NCBI RefSeq assembly: GCF_002844195.1
Contig: NZ_PEND01000005.1
Span: 248,001-312,000 of the forward strand
Direction: 5' to 3'
Length of the DNA: 64,000 bases
Origin: Halegenticoccus soli
GTDB lineage: Archaea > Halobacteriota > Halobacteria > Halobacteriales > Haloferacaceae
Below are positions 15,808 through 24,942 of this stretch, one piece after another. The first letter of the stretch is position 1. Each line of letters starts with the position of its first letter. A program made the position numbers and the translations under genes. The notes beneath the pieces are model-generated. The model saw only the letters and a list, made by a program, of their open reading frames with translations, was not told where the DNA came from and ran no database searches.

Positions 15808-18800
15808 ATGGCACGCATCGGTATCTACACCGCGACCGAGAACGAACTGGGCTCGATCGGTCGGGCGGCCGACCGGCTCGACGACGTGGAACTCGCGGTC
15901 AGGTCCGAATCGGACCTCGACGGCGAGGCGGCGATCGACGAGTTCGTCGAGGAGCTGACGGGGGCAACGGCGGCGGTCTTCTGGCTCCACGGGGCCGAGG
16001 ACAGCATGCCGGGGTACGAGTACGCGACGGGGGCGCTCGCCGAGGCGGGCGTCCCGCTCGTCGTGAAGGCGACGGGGGACGCCTTCGCCTTCGAGGACAC
16101 GACGGTTGCCGAGTCCCACCGCGACCTCGCCTACGAGTACCTGGAGAAGGGCGGAACGATCAACGTCGAGAACCTCTGTCGGTTTCTCGCCGCCGAGTAC
16201 GGGGACCCGGACCTCGAGTACGCCGACCCGACCGCGCTGCCGACGGAGGGCGTCTACCACCCCGACTATCCGGGCGTCGAGTACGAGGAGTTGCTCGGAA
16301 CCTTCGATCCCGACAGGCCGACGGTCGCGATCTGGTTCTACGAGTCGCACTGGACCCACGAGAACGTCCGGTACGTCGACGCGCAGGTCCGTGCGCTCGA
16401 AGCGCGGGGCGCGAACGCGCTGCCGATCTTCTGCAATCCGGCCACGGACAGCGACGAGCAGGAGGACGCCGAGTGGGTGACGGACACCTGGCTGCTCGGC
16501 GACGACGGCCGACCGGTCGTCGACGCCGTCCTCTCGTCGTTCATGTTCTCGCTCTCGATGGACGAGCGCGGCCGGAGCGCGAGCGACGAGGGCGAGAGCG
16601 CGGAGGACGTCTTCCTCGACCGGCTCGGCGTGCCGGTGCTCCAGACGATCACGACGATGCGCTCGCGGTCGCGGTACGAGGCCAGCGACACGGGCGTGAT
16701 GGGCTTCGAGCTCGCCCTCTCGGTGGCGCTGCCGGAGTTCGACGGCAACGTCGTCACCCACCCCATCTCGGGTAAGGAGCGCACCGACGACGCGGCGGGT
16801 ATCGGCAGCGCGCCGAAACACCACTTCCCCATCGAGGACCGGATCGAACACGCGACGAGCCTCGCGGTCAACTGGGCGAGGCTGCGGCACACGCCGAACG
16901 CCGAAAAGCGGGCCGCGGTCGTCCTGCACAACTACCCGCCGAGCGACGACGGCATCGGGACGGCGTTCGGGCTCGACTCGCCCGCGAGCGCCGTGAACCT
17001 GCTCGAAGAACTCCGAGATCGGGGGTACGAACTCGGTCGGGAGCCGCCAGAGGACGGCCGGACGCTCGTCGAGGCGCTCACCGCCCAGCTCACGCTCGAC
17101 GATCGGTGGGTCGCCCCCGAGGACGTCCGCGACCTGTCGGTCGACGTCGTCCCGACCGAGCGGTACCGCGAGTGGTTCGACGGGGCGGACGAGCGCTTCC
17201 GCGAGCGCGTGATCGAGGAGTGGGGCGACGTCCCCGACCGCCCGTTCGCGATACCGGGGACGCGGTTCGGAAACGTCCTCGTGACCGTCCAGCCCCCGCG
17301 CGGATTCGGGATGGATCCGTCGAAGGTGTACCACGACTCGGATCTGCAGCCGCCCCACGACTACTACGCGTTCTACGCGTGGCTGCGAAACGAGTTCGAG
17401 GCCGACGTCGTCGTCCACCTCGGGACCCACGGCAGCCTCGAGTGGCTCCCCGGGAAGACCGTCGGGCTCGACGGCGGGAGCGCACCCGACGCGCTGGTGG
17501 GCGATCTGCCGAACGTCTACCCGTACATCGTGAACAACCCCGGCGAGGGGACCCAGGCCAAGCGGCGGTCGTACGCCGCCGTCGTCGACTACCTCACGCC
17601 AGTCATGCGAAACGCCGGCGCGTACGACGAGCTCGCCGAACTCGAAGAGCTGGCGAACCGGTACCGCGAGGCCGGAATGGAGGACGCCCGCGCCGACGAC
17701 GGCGACCACCTGGAGGCGCTCGTCCGGGAAACCGTCGACGAGCTAGACCTCGCCGTCGAACTCGGGATCTCGGGGGCCGTCGAAGGGAGCGAGGCGGGGA
17801 CGGCGCGCGACGCGGGCGAGAGCGACGGCAGTGACGGAGGCGAGGACGAGACCGACGGCGACGGGGTGACCGAGAACGAGGCCGACGGCGACGTAGTGGC
17901 CATCGACGAACTCGTCGAGCGCGTCCACGAGTACCTCACGGACGTGAAGACGACCCAGATCCGCCTGGGGCTGCACACCATGTCCGAGCCGCCGGCGGGG
18001 GAGCGCCTGGTCGAGTACCTCGCGGCGCTCACGCGCCTCGAAAATCCCGGCGCACCCAGCCTGCGCGAGAGCGTGGCCGGCGTTCTCGGGGTCGACTACC
18101 GGGCGATGCTCGATTCGCCCGGCACGTACGACGAGGACCTCGGGATGACCTACGCGGAGGCCGCCGACGAGGTCTACGAGACGAGCGTCGACCTGCTCCG
18201 GACGCTGGCAGAGCACGACTTCGACCTGCCGGAGTCGGAGCGGGACGCCGGGCCGGACGACGAGGTGAACGTGAACCTCCTCGTGGTCGGCGTCGAGACG
18301 ATCGGCGACGCGCGGGCGAAGCCGGGCGCGCACGACGACCTCCGGGAGGTGCTGGCGTTCGTCTGCGAGGAGGTCGAACCGCGCGTCCGGGGGGCCGAAG
18401 ACGAGATCCCGCGCACCGCGGACGCGATGGAGGGAGCGTACGTGCCGCCGGGCGGCTCCGGCGCGCCGACCCGCGGCGGCGTCGACCTGCTGCCGACGGC
18501 GCGCAACTTCTACACGCTCGACCCGCGCAAAGTCCCGGCGAAACACGCCTGGAAGGTCGGCAGGGACGTCGCCGAGGGCGTCCTCGAACGTCATCTCGAC
18601 GAGCGCGGCGAGTACCCCGAGGAGATCGGGGTCGTCGCCTGGGGGACCCCCACCGTCCGCACCCGCGGCGAGACCATCGCCCAGGTGCTGGCCGCGATGG
18701 GCGTCGAGCCCCGGTGGACCGACGCCGGACGGATCGACGGCGTGGAGCCGATCCCGCTCGAGGAGCTCGGACGCCCGCGGATCGACGTGACGACGCGCGT

Positions 18801-19734
18801 CTCCGGGCTGTTCAGGGACGCCTTCCCCGCCGCGGCGGGCGTCGTCCACGACGCCGTCGAGGCCGTCGTCGACCTCGACGAGCCCCGCGAGATGAACTAC
18901 GTCAAGAAACACGTCGAGCGAGACAGGGCCGAACTCGAAGCCGAGGGCCTCGACGCGCAGGAGGCCCGAGCGGCGGCCACGCACCGCGTCTTCACGACGA
19001 AGCCCGGCGGCTACGGCGCCGGAACGAACAAGGCCGTCGACGAGGGGAACTGGGAGGATCGCGGCGACCTCGCCTCCGTGTACGTCCAGTGGGGCGGCTA
19101 CGCGATGGGGTCACGGGGGAAAGTGCGCGACGCCCACGACGCGTTCGAACGGCGGCTGTCGAGCGTGGACGCGACGGTCAAGCTGGAGGACACGATGGAG
19201 CAGGACGAGTTCGACTCCTCGGACTGGTACGCGTTCCACGGCGGCTTCGTCTCCGCGGTGGCCGAGGTCTCGGGGAGCGAACCGGCGTCGTACGTCGGCG
19301 ACTCCTCGAACCCGGACGACGTCCGGGTCTACACCAACGAGGAGAAGGTCCGCAAGGCGATGCGGGCCCGCGTGCTGAACCCCGACTGGCTCGAATCGAT
19401 GGAGGCGCACGGCTACAAGGGCGCGGGCGACCTCTCGACCACCGTCGACGTGACGCTCGGGTGGGACGCCACCACCGGCGTCGTCTCGGATCGGCTCTGG
19501 GAGGACGTCGCCGAGAAGTACGCCCTCGACGAGGACCGACGGGAGTGGATGCGCAGGGTGAACCCGTGGGCGCTCGAATCGATCACCGACACGCTGCTCG
19601 AAGCCGTCGAACGGGGGCTCTGGAACGCCGACGAGGCGACGGTCGAGCGGCTGCGCGACGTCAACCTCTCCGCCGAGGGCGACCTCGAAGCCCGAACGAG
19701 CAACGAGGCGATCGGGGTGACGAACGATGACTGA
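15808..19734 (+). CDS. cobN: cobaltochelatase large subunit CobN
   Basis: 1,308 residues, the usual length of the CobN/BchH family. Conserved stretches include VVVHLGTHGSLEWLPGK, NNPGEGTQAKRR, and the C-terminal KPGGYGAG and VQWGGYAM segments. A strongly acidic insert lies at about residues 660-695. CobN binds the corrin substrate and inserts cobalt with ATPase partners, here probably the ChlI/D-type protein at 13437. ATG 15808 begins the typical MARIGIYTATENELGSIG. Its 3' end overlaps cbiC by 8 nt. Confidence 0.95.
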   Translation: MARIGIYTATENELGSIGRAADRLDDVELAVRSESDLDGEAAIDEFVEELTGATAAVFWLHGAEDSMPGYEYATGALAEAGVPLVVKATGDAFAFEDTTVAESHRDLAYEYLEKGGTINVENLCRFLAAEYGDPDLEYADPTALPTEGVYHPDYPGVEYEELLGTFDPDRPTVAIWFYESHWTHENVRYVDAQVRALEARGANALPIFCNPATDSDEQEDAEWVTDTWLLGDDGRPVVDAVLSSFMFSLSMDERGRSASDEGESAEDVFLDRLGVPVLQTITTMRSRSRYEASDTGVMGFELALSVALPEFDGNVVTHPISGKERTDDAAGIGSAPKHHFPIEDRIEHATSLAVNWARLRHTPNAEKRAAVVLHNYPPSDDGIGTAFGLDSPASAVNLLEELRDRGYELGREPPEDGRTLVEALTAQLTLDDRWVAPEDVRDLSVDVVPTERYREWFDGADERFRERVIEEWGDVPDRPFAIPGTRFGNVLVTVQPPRGFGMDPSKVYHDSDLQPPHDYYAFYAWLRNEFEADVVVHLGTHGSLEWLPGKTVGLDGGSAPDALVGDLPNVYPYIVNNPGEGTQAKRRSYAAVVDYLTPVMRNAGAYDELAELEELANRYREAGMEDARADDGDHLEALVRETVDELDLAVELGISGAVEGSEAGTARDAGESDGSDGGEDETDGDGVTENEADGDVVAIDELVERVHEYLTDVKTTQIRLGLHTMSEPPAGERLVEYLAALTRLENPGAPSLRESVAGVLGVDYRAMLDSPGTYDEDLGMTYAEAADEVYETSVDLLRTLAEHDFDLPESERDAGPDDEVNVNLLVVGVETIGDARAKPGAHDDLREVLAFVCEEVEPRVRGAEDEIPRTADAMEGAYVPPGGSGAPTRGGVDLLPTARNFYTLDPRKVPAKHAWKVGRDVAEGVLERHLDERGEYPEEIGVVAWGTPTVRTRGETIAQVLAAMGVEPRWTDAGRIDGVEPIPLEELGRPRIDVTTRVSGLFRDAFPAAAGVVHDAVEAVVDLDEPREMNYVKKHVERDRAELEAEGLDAQEARAAATHRVFTTKPGGYGAGTNKAVDEGNWEDRGDLASVYVQWGGYAMGSRGKVRDAHDAFERRLSSVDATVKLEDTMEQDEFDSSDWYAFHGGFVSAVAEVSGSEPASYVGDSSNPDDVRVYTNEEKVRKAMRARVLNPDWLESMEAHGYKGAGDLSTTVDVTLGWDATTGVVSDRLWEDVAEKYALDEDRREWMRRVNPWALESITDTLLEAVERGLWNADEATVERLRDVNLSAEGDLEARTSNEAIGVTNDD

Positions 19735-20473
19735 GAACGGAGCGTTCGAGGAGGAGTACGCGGATCTGGGAGCGACGACCCGGAACGCGATGGAGATCGC
19801 CGAGACGAGCATGGACGTCGTTCGGCGGTTCGTCCCCGACGAGACGCTGGCGGATCGGATCCGCCAGAAGTCGGTCCACTCGATGGGCGACATCGAGTTT
19901 CACCACCTGCTCCGGTTCACCGGAGCGGATCAGAGCGGGAACGACGACGACGCGCCGGTCCGCGCCGGCGCGCGAGCCGTGCTCGGTGAGGCGGACGTCG
20001 TCACCGACATCACGATGGTGAAAGCGGGGGTCACCGGCCGCGGCCACGGCTGCGAGGTCTCGAAGGCGATCGGGTGCGGAACGGAGCTCGCAGAGAGGAC
20101 GGGGATGACGCGGACCGCGGCGGCGATGCTCGAACTCGACGGGGACGGCGCGTTCGAGGGGTCGATCGTGACGATCGGCAACGCGCCCACGGCCGCGCTC
20201 GCGCTGGCCGACTGCATCGAGCAGGGCACCCGCCCGGCCGTCGTCGTCGCGACCCCCGTCGGGTTCGTCAAGGCCGAGGAGAGCCGCGAGCGGATCCGCG
20301 AGGTCAGCGAGGAGTACGGCGTGCCGGCGATCACGCACGTGGGCCGCCGCGGCGGGAGCGGCCTCGCGGCCGCGCTCACGAACGAACTGATCCACGTCGC
20401 GAAGGACGTCAGAACGGGCGAACTGGACCTCGACGCCGTCGCCCTCGGCGGCGGCGAGTCGGAGGCGACGTGA
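19727..20473 (+). CDS. cbiC: precorrin-8X methylmutase CbiC
   Basis: 248 residues. Shows the family motif QKSVHSMGDIEFHHLLRF with the catalytic His, then DITMVKAGVTGRGHGCEV, IGNAPTAALAL and ATPVGFVKAEESRERI. It moves the C11 methyl to C12 to give (cobalt-)hydrogenobyrinate. Overlaps cobN by 8 nt and cbiE by 4 nt (GTGA), indicating coupled translation. Confidence 0.95.
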   Translation: MTENGAFEEEYADLGATTRNAMEIAETSMDVVRRFVPDETLADRIRQKSVHSMGDIEFHHLLRFTGADQSGNDDDAPVRAGARAVLGEADVVTDITMVKAGVTGRGHGCEVSKAIGCGTELAERTGMTRTAAAMLELDGDGAFEGSIVTIGNAPTAALALADCIEQGTRPAVVVATPVGFVKAEESRERIREVSEEYGVPAITHVGRRGGSGLAAALTNELIHVAKDVRTGELDLDAVALGGGESEAT

Positions 20474-21333
20474 GCGACGACTGTGACCTCGACGCCGGCC
20501 CGGATCCGGCGACGTTCGCGGCCGCCCGGCCCGAACCACCGAGAGGCGGCGCGGGCGCCGGAGCCGAGGGGCGGCGAGCCCCGCGGGGAGGCGAGACCGG
20601 CCGAGGGAACGGGAGCGCCGTCGAGGCGTCGGAATACCCCGTCTACGTCGTCGGGATCGGCCCGGGGAACCTCGAGTATCTCACGCTCCGCGGCCGGCGC
20701 GCGATCCGCGAGGCAGACGTTGTCGTCGGCTTTTCGACCGTCGTCGGCTTCGTCGAGGAGCTTACCGACGCAGAGTTACTCGCGTGCGGCTACGCGGACG
20801 AGGCCGAGGTGCTGGAGACGTTCGCAGAGCGCGTCGCGGCGGGCGCGACCGCCGCGGCGGTCGCGATGGGGGATCCCAACCACTCGGGGTACCAGTTCGT
20901 GGGGAAGGTCCAGCGGGCCGTCGAGGGAGCGACCGACGGGAGGCCGGTGCGCATCGTCCCCGGGATCTCGTCGCTGCAGGTCGCGGCGAGCCGCGCCCGG
21001 ACGCCCATGGAGGAGGCGTCGTTCGTCACGCTCCACAAGAGCGGCGACCTCGCGGCCGACTTCGCCCGGCTCGCAGACGACGCCGGGGAGCGACACCTGC
21101 TCGTCCTCCCCCGACCGTTCGACTGGATGCCGGGCGACGTCGCCAGGTTCCTGCTGGAGGAGGGAGCCGATCCGGACCTAGAGGCGCTGGTGCTCGAAAA
21201 GCTGACTCACGAGGACGAGTCGATCCACCGATTCACGCTCGCGGAGCTGTCGGAGCACGGCGGCGGTGACGGGAGGGAGGGCACGCCCTTTTCCGACCTG
21301 TCGGTGCTGGCGGTGCGAAGAACGGTAGACTAG
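20470..21333 (+). CDS. cbiE: cobalt-precorrin-7 C5-methyltransferase CbiE
   Basis: 287 residues from GTG 20470, which overlaps the cbiC stop. The first 55 or so residues are a Gly/Pro/Arg-rich extension; the tetrapyrrole methylase domain begins YPVYVVGIGPGNLEYLTL and contains AMGDPNHSGYQF and RIVPGISSLQVAASRA, as in CbiE. It methylates C5 in concert with CbiT, encoded in the next operon. Last gene of the cobN-cbiC-cbiE unit. Confidence 0.9.
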   Translation: MSDDCDLDAGPDPATFAAARPEPPRGGAGAGAEGRRAPRGGETGRGNGSAVEASEYPVYVVGIGPGNLEYLTLRGRRAIREADVVVGFSTVVGFVEELTDAELLACGYADEAEVLETFAERVAAGATAAAVAMGDPNHSGYQFVGKVQRAVEGATDGRPVRIVPGISSLQVAASRARTPMEEASFVTLHKSGDLAADFARLADDAGERHLLVLPRPFDWMPGDVARFLLEEGADPDLEALVLEKLTHEDESIHRFTLAELSEHGGGDGREGTPFSDLSVLAVRRTVD

Positions 21334-21414
21334 CCGTCTCGGGTCCTCGCGCGCGGACAGGGCCCGGCACCTCGGAGCACGAACCGGACCTGTCGGCGGT
21401 CGCCAACAAGTGTT

Positions 21415-21478
21415 CTTGTAATACTGCAACCTCACTTCAGCAACCTTACTTGCTATACAGCAAACAAAATTGTTTTAC
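21415..21478 (+). promoter_or_regulatory. cbiT operon promoter with paired motifs
   Basis: Two similar 16-mers, CTTGTAATACTGCAAC (21415-21430) and CTTGCTATACAGCAAA (21449-21464), are separated by 34 bp, about three helical turns. They precede the TATA-like TTTTAC (21473-21478), which is about 27 nt from ATG 21502, fitting a leaderless transcript. The motif recurs at 13364 and 15775, suggesting common control of the cobalamin genes. Confidence 0.5.
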
Positions 21479-21501
21479 CGGCGGGGGGAGATGCACGGAC
21501 G

Positions 21502-22107
21502 ATGTCCGCTATCGCGCTTCCACACGACGCCAAAGCGGGGCCGACGAAGCCCGAAGTGCGGTCGGTGGTGCTCGGCAAATTCGATCTCGGGCCCGCCGAC
21601 CACTTCGTCGACGTCGGTTCCTGTACGGGTGCCGTGACGATCGAAGCGGCGCGCCGGGCCGGACGGGTTACCGCCATCGAGCGGAAAGCCGACCGGCTCG
21701 GGGTCACAGAAAGGAACCTCGCGGCCAACGACGTCGACGCCGAGGTCGACCTCGTGAACGACGAAGCCCCCGCGGGGATTCCCGACGACGCCACCGCGCT
21801 CTTTCTCGGCGGCAGCCGAAACTTCGAGGCCGTCCTCGATCGGGCGGTCGAATCGGGCGTCGGACGCGTCGTGATGAACGTGTCGCGGCTCGAAGTCGCG
21901 GGTCGGGCGGTCGAGGCCTTCCGCGAGCGGGAACTCCTCGACGAGGTCGTGCAGTTCCAGGTGAGCCGCGGCTACGAACTCGCCGGGGCGACCAGTTTTC
22001 GGTCGGAAAACCCGGTGTACGTGCTGGTCGGTTCGGCGGTCGAAGATGGAGACGGCTCGGCGGACGCCGACGGCGAGGACGCGAGCGGAGAGGTGGTCAC
22101 GCGGTGA
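21502..22107 (+). CDS. cbiT: cobalt-precorrin-6B C15-methyltransferase (decarboxylating) CbiT
   Basis: 201 residues, a class I SAM methyltransferase: GPTKPEVRSVVLGKFDL, motif I FVDVGSCTGAVTIEAA, AIERKADRLGVTERNLAAND, and ALFLGGSRNFEAVLD. This matches CbiT, which methylates C15 and decarboxylates the C12 side chain. First gene of the long cbi operon; its stop overlaps the GTG of cbiL. The acidic C-terminal tail is dispensable-looking. Confidence 0.93.
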   Translation: MSAIALPHDAKAGPTKPEVRSVVLGKFDLGPADHFVDVGSCTGAVTIEAARRAGRVTAIERKADRLGVTERNLAANDVDAEVDLVNDEAPAGIPDDATALFLGGSRNFEAVLDRAVESGVGRVVMNVSRLEVAGRAVEAFRERELLDEVVQFQVSRGYELAGATSFRSENPVYVLVGSAVEDGDGSADADGEDASGEVVTR

Positions 22108-23027
22108 CCCTCTACGGCGTGGGACTCGGCCCCGGCGACCCCGACCTCGTGACCGTTCGCGGCGAGCGCGCCCTCCGGAACGCGGACGTGGTCTACTCGC
22201 CCGGCCGGCTCTCCCGGTCGGTGGCGCTCGAACACGTCCCCGAGGAGAGGATCGGCGACCTCGACTTCCCGATGACCAGAGACGAGGAGGAGCTCCGGCG
22301 GGCCTGGAAGGAGGCCGCCGAAGTGGTCGCCCCCGCGGCCCGCGAGGGGGACGCCGCGTTCGTCACGCTCGGCGATCCCAACGTCTACTCGACGTTCGGC
22401 CACCTCCGGCGGACGCTCTCGGCGTTCCACCCCGACGTGGACGTCGAAGTCGTCCCGGGCGTCTCCGCGATGACGGCCTTCGCGACGGCGCTGGGCGTCG
22501 AGATCGAGGCCGGCGCCGGGCTCTCCCTCCGCGAAGCGGCCGGCGGGGAGAGCCCAGTCGGCCCCGACAGGATGATCCTGTTCAAGGTCACGGACGCCCC
22601 GGCGACCCACGAGGGGCTGGTCGAGGCGGGGTACGACGTACGCTACGGCCGCCGGCTGTTCATGGAGCAGGGCGAGACGGTCGTCACCGACGATCCCGAC
22701 GACATCGCGGACCGGGACTACTACACGCTCGCCTACGCCGAGCGGCGGGATCTCCGAATCGAGTCGGCGACCGCGGCGTTCGACGCGGAACCGACGGAGT
22801 CGTCCGAGGAGGCCGAGGAGACCGAGGAAATCGGGGACACCGAGGCAGCCCCGAGCGCCGAATCGCGCGCCGACGGCGGCGAGGAGACCGGAAGACGCGA
22901 GCGAGCGGACGAGGCGGCGGATCGCGGGAGAACGAACCGGACGGGAGACCCCGAGCGGGCGGACCGGACGATCGAACTCGAACGCGCCGAGGGGTGCGAG
23001 AGCGGCGACTGCGGGGGACACAGATGA
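22104..23027 (+). CDS. cbiL: cobalt-factor II C20-methyltransferase CbiL
   Basis: 307 residues from GTG 22104. YGVGLGPGDPDLVTVRGERA, TLGDPNVYSTFGHLRRTL and VVPGVSAMTAFATALGV identify the C20 methyltransferase. About 85 residues beyond the normal end form an acidic, Glu/Arg/Ser-rich tail finishing CESGDCGGHR, with two cysteines that might bind metal. Four-base overlaps on both sides show tight coupling with cbiT and cbiF. Confidence 0.93.
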   Translation: MTLYGVGLGPGDPDLVTVRGERALRNADVVYSPGRLSRSVALEHVPEERIGDLDFPMTRDEEELRRAWKEAAEVVAPAAREGDAAFVTLGDPNVYSTFGHLRRTLSAFHPDVDVEVVPGVSAMTAFATALGVEIEAGAGLSLREAAGGESPVGPDRMILFKVTDAPATHEGLVEAGYDVRYGRRLFMEQGETVVTDDPDDIADRDYYTLAYAERRDLRIESATAAFDAEPTESSEEAEETEEIGDTEAAPSAESRADGGEETGRRERADEAADRGRTNRTGDPERADRTIELERAEGCESGDCGGHR

Positions 23028-23947
23028 CCGACGGCGAGCGGGAGGCGGTCGGCGGTTCGGCGGCGTCGGAGGGAGATCCGCAGGCGGCGATCGACGCGCG
23101 GGGCGCGCGGCGACGCGAGGAGCCCGACGGACGGATTTTTGAGCGCGCCGCGGGCGACCGCCAGGAGGGGATCCCCTTCGTCGGCGCGGGCCCCGGCGAT
23201 CCGGGGCTTTTGACCGTGACGGGGAGAGAGCTCCTCGAAGAGGCGGACCTCGTCGTCCACGCCGGCTCGCTGGTCAACAGCGAACTGCTCGACGCCTACT
23301 GCGACCGCGCGGAGCTCGTGAACTCCGTCGGGAAGGACCTCGAGGAGCTGATCCCGCTGATGCGGAACGCCTACGAGGACGGCGAGGCCGTCGTTCGGCT
23401 CCACAGCGGGGATCCGTCGATCTACGGCGCGGCGCTCGAACAGATGGACGCCCTGGAGCACGAGGGCGTCCCGACGTACTTCGTGCCCGGCGTCACGGCG
23501 GCGTTCGCGGCGAGCGCGACGCTGCGGACGCAGCTGACGCTAAACGAGGTCGCGAACCACGTGGCGTTCACCCGCCCGCAGGGGAAGACCCTGACCGAGG
23601 AGGAAGACCACGTCAGCGACTTCGTCGGCATGGGCGACGTGACGACGTGCGTCTACCTCGGGACCCACGCCGTCCGCGACACGATGGAGCGGCTGCTCGA
23701 CGACGGCCACGACCCCGACGTTCCGGTCGCCGTGGTCTACCACGCGTCGTGGCCGGACGAGGACGTGCTCGTCGGGACGATCGGAACGATCGCCGACCGC
23801 GTCGAGGAGGCCGGTTACCGCGCCTCCGCGCTCGTCGTCGTCGGCGACGCGGTGACAGGATCGGGGTACGAGCGGTCATTCCTCTACGGCGACTGGGCGA
23901 ACCGCGGTTCGCGAAACGCAGACCGGACGGAAGCGGGTGACGACTGA
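23024..23947 (+). CDS. cbiF: cobalt-precorrin-4 C11-methyltransferase CbiF
   Basis: 307 residues. After an N-terminal extension of about 48 residues, IPFVGAGPGDPGLLTVTGRE, VHAGSLVNSELLDAY, RLHSGDPSIYGAALEQMDAL and VPGVTAAFAASATL are diagnostic of CbiF/CobM. It methylates C11 of the ring. ATG 23024 overlaps the cbiL stop. The N-terminal extension is unusual in length and Arg/Gly/Ala-rich. Confidence 0.94.
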   Translation: MTDGEREAVGGSAASEGDPQAAIDARGARRREEPDGRIFERAAGDRQEGIPFVGAGPGDPGLLTVTGRELLEEADLVVHAGSLVNSELLDAYCDRAELVNSVGKDLEELIPLMRNAYEDGEAVVRLHSGDPSIYGAALEQMDALEHEGVPTYFVPGVTAAFAASATLRTQLTLNEVANHVAFTRPQGKTLTEEEDHVSDFVGMGDVTTCVYLGTHAVRDTMERLLDDGHDPDVPVAVVYHASWPDEDVLVGTIGTIADRVEEAGYRASALVVVGDAVTGSGYERSFLYGDWANRGSRNADRTEAGDD

Positions 23948-23949
23948 GA

Positions 23950-24942
23950 ATGAGCACTGACGAAAACGATTCGACGGCGGACGCAGGTTCGAGCGCGGGC
24001 AGCGGTCACTGTTCGACCCCCGACAGCGACGGCGAGGTCGCAACGGAGATCGCGATCGTCGCCTTCGAGCGGAAGCTGGAGACGGCCGAGGAGATCGCCG
24101 AGGGAATCGGCGACCGCTACGAGCGCGTCGATGTCCTCGAATACCACGGCGACGTCTTCGAGGAGCACTGGGGCGAGTACGACTGCTTCGTCGGCCTGAT
24201 GGCGAGCGGCATCGCGATGCGGAAGACGGCCCACCTGCTCGACGACAAGTGGGAGGACCCGGCGATCTGCGTCGTCGACGAGGAGCTGACCTGGGCGATT
24301 CCGATCACGGGCGGCCACCACGGCGCTAACCAGGTTGCGAGGGACCTGGCGTCGATGGGGGCCGTTCCGGCGATGACGACCGCCTCCGAGGCCGCCGGCA
24401 AGCAGGGGGTCGAAGCGCGCGCGAAGGCGATGGACGCCCACGTCGTCAACGGCGACTCCACCGTGAAGACGAACCTCGCCGTGCTCGACGACGACCTCGG
24501 TCCGGTCGCTCGCCTGGACGGCCCCCGTGCCGTCCTGGTGGGCGACGACGTTACCGTCCTCAGGCGAAACAAGGACCGCGGCGTCGTGATCGGCACCGGC
24601 AGCGTCTCCGGCGCGAGCGAGCGGTCGTTCCTCGCCGCGTGGGAGGAGGCCCTCGGACGGACGGATTACGGCTTCGAGGACGTCGAGTTCGTCGCGACCG
24701 GGACCCGGAAGGGCGACGAGGAGGGGCTGCTCGCGGCCGCCGACGAACGCGGACTCGGCGTCGTCACCTTCGAGAAGGAGACGCTCCTGCGGTACGAGGG
24801 GCCGACGCCCTCAAAGTCGAAGGAGCTGATCGGGTGGCCCGGCGTCTCCGAGGCGTCGGCGATCGCCGGCGGGCGCGAGCACGAACTCGTCCTCGAGAAG
24901 ATCGGGTACGAAACGGAGGTCACGGTGGCGATCGGACGATGA
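23950..24942 (+). CDS. cbiG: cobalt-precorrin-5A hydrolase CbiG
   Basis: 330 residues. CFVGLMASGIAMRKTAHLL, ITGGHHGANQVARDLASMG, VVIGTGSVSGASERSF and KELIGWPGVSEASAIAGG match the N- and C-terminal domains of CbiG, which opens the delta-lactone and releases acetaldehyde during anaerobic ring contraction. Only 2 nt separate it from cbiF and its stop overlaps cbiH. Released acetaldehyde could be a substrate for an oxidoreductase such as AOR (speculative). Confidence 0.93.
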   Translation: MSTDENDSTADAGSSAGSGHCSTPDSDGEVATEIAIVAFERKLETAEEIAEGIGDRYERVDVLEYHGDVFEEHWGEYDCFVGLMASGIAMRKTAHLLDDKWEDPAICVVDEELTWAIPITGGHHGANQVARDLASMGAVPAMTTASEAAGKQGVEARAKAMDAHVVNGDSTVKTNLAVLDDDLGPVARLDGPRAVLVGDDVTVLRRNKDRGVVIGTGSVSGASERSFLAAWEEALGRTDYGFEDVEFVATGTRKGDEEGLLAAADERGLGVVTFEKETLLRYEGPTPSKSKELIGWPGVSEASAIAGGREHELVLEKIGYETEVTVAIGR

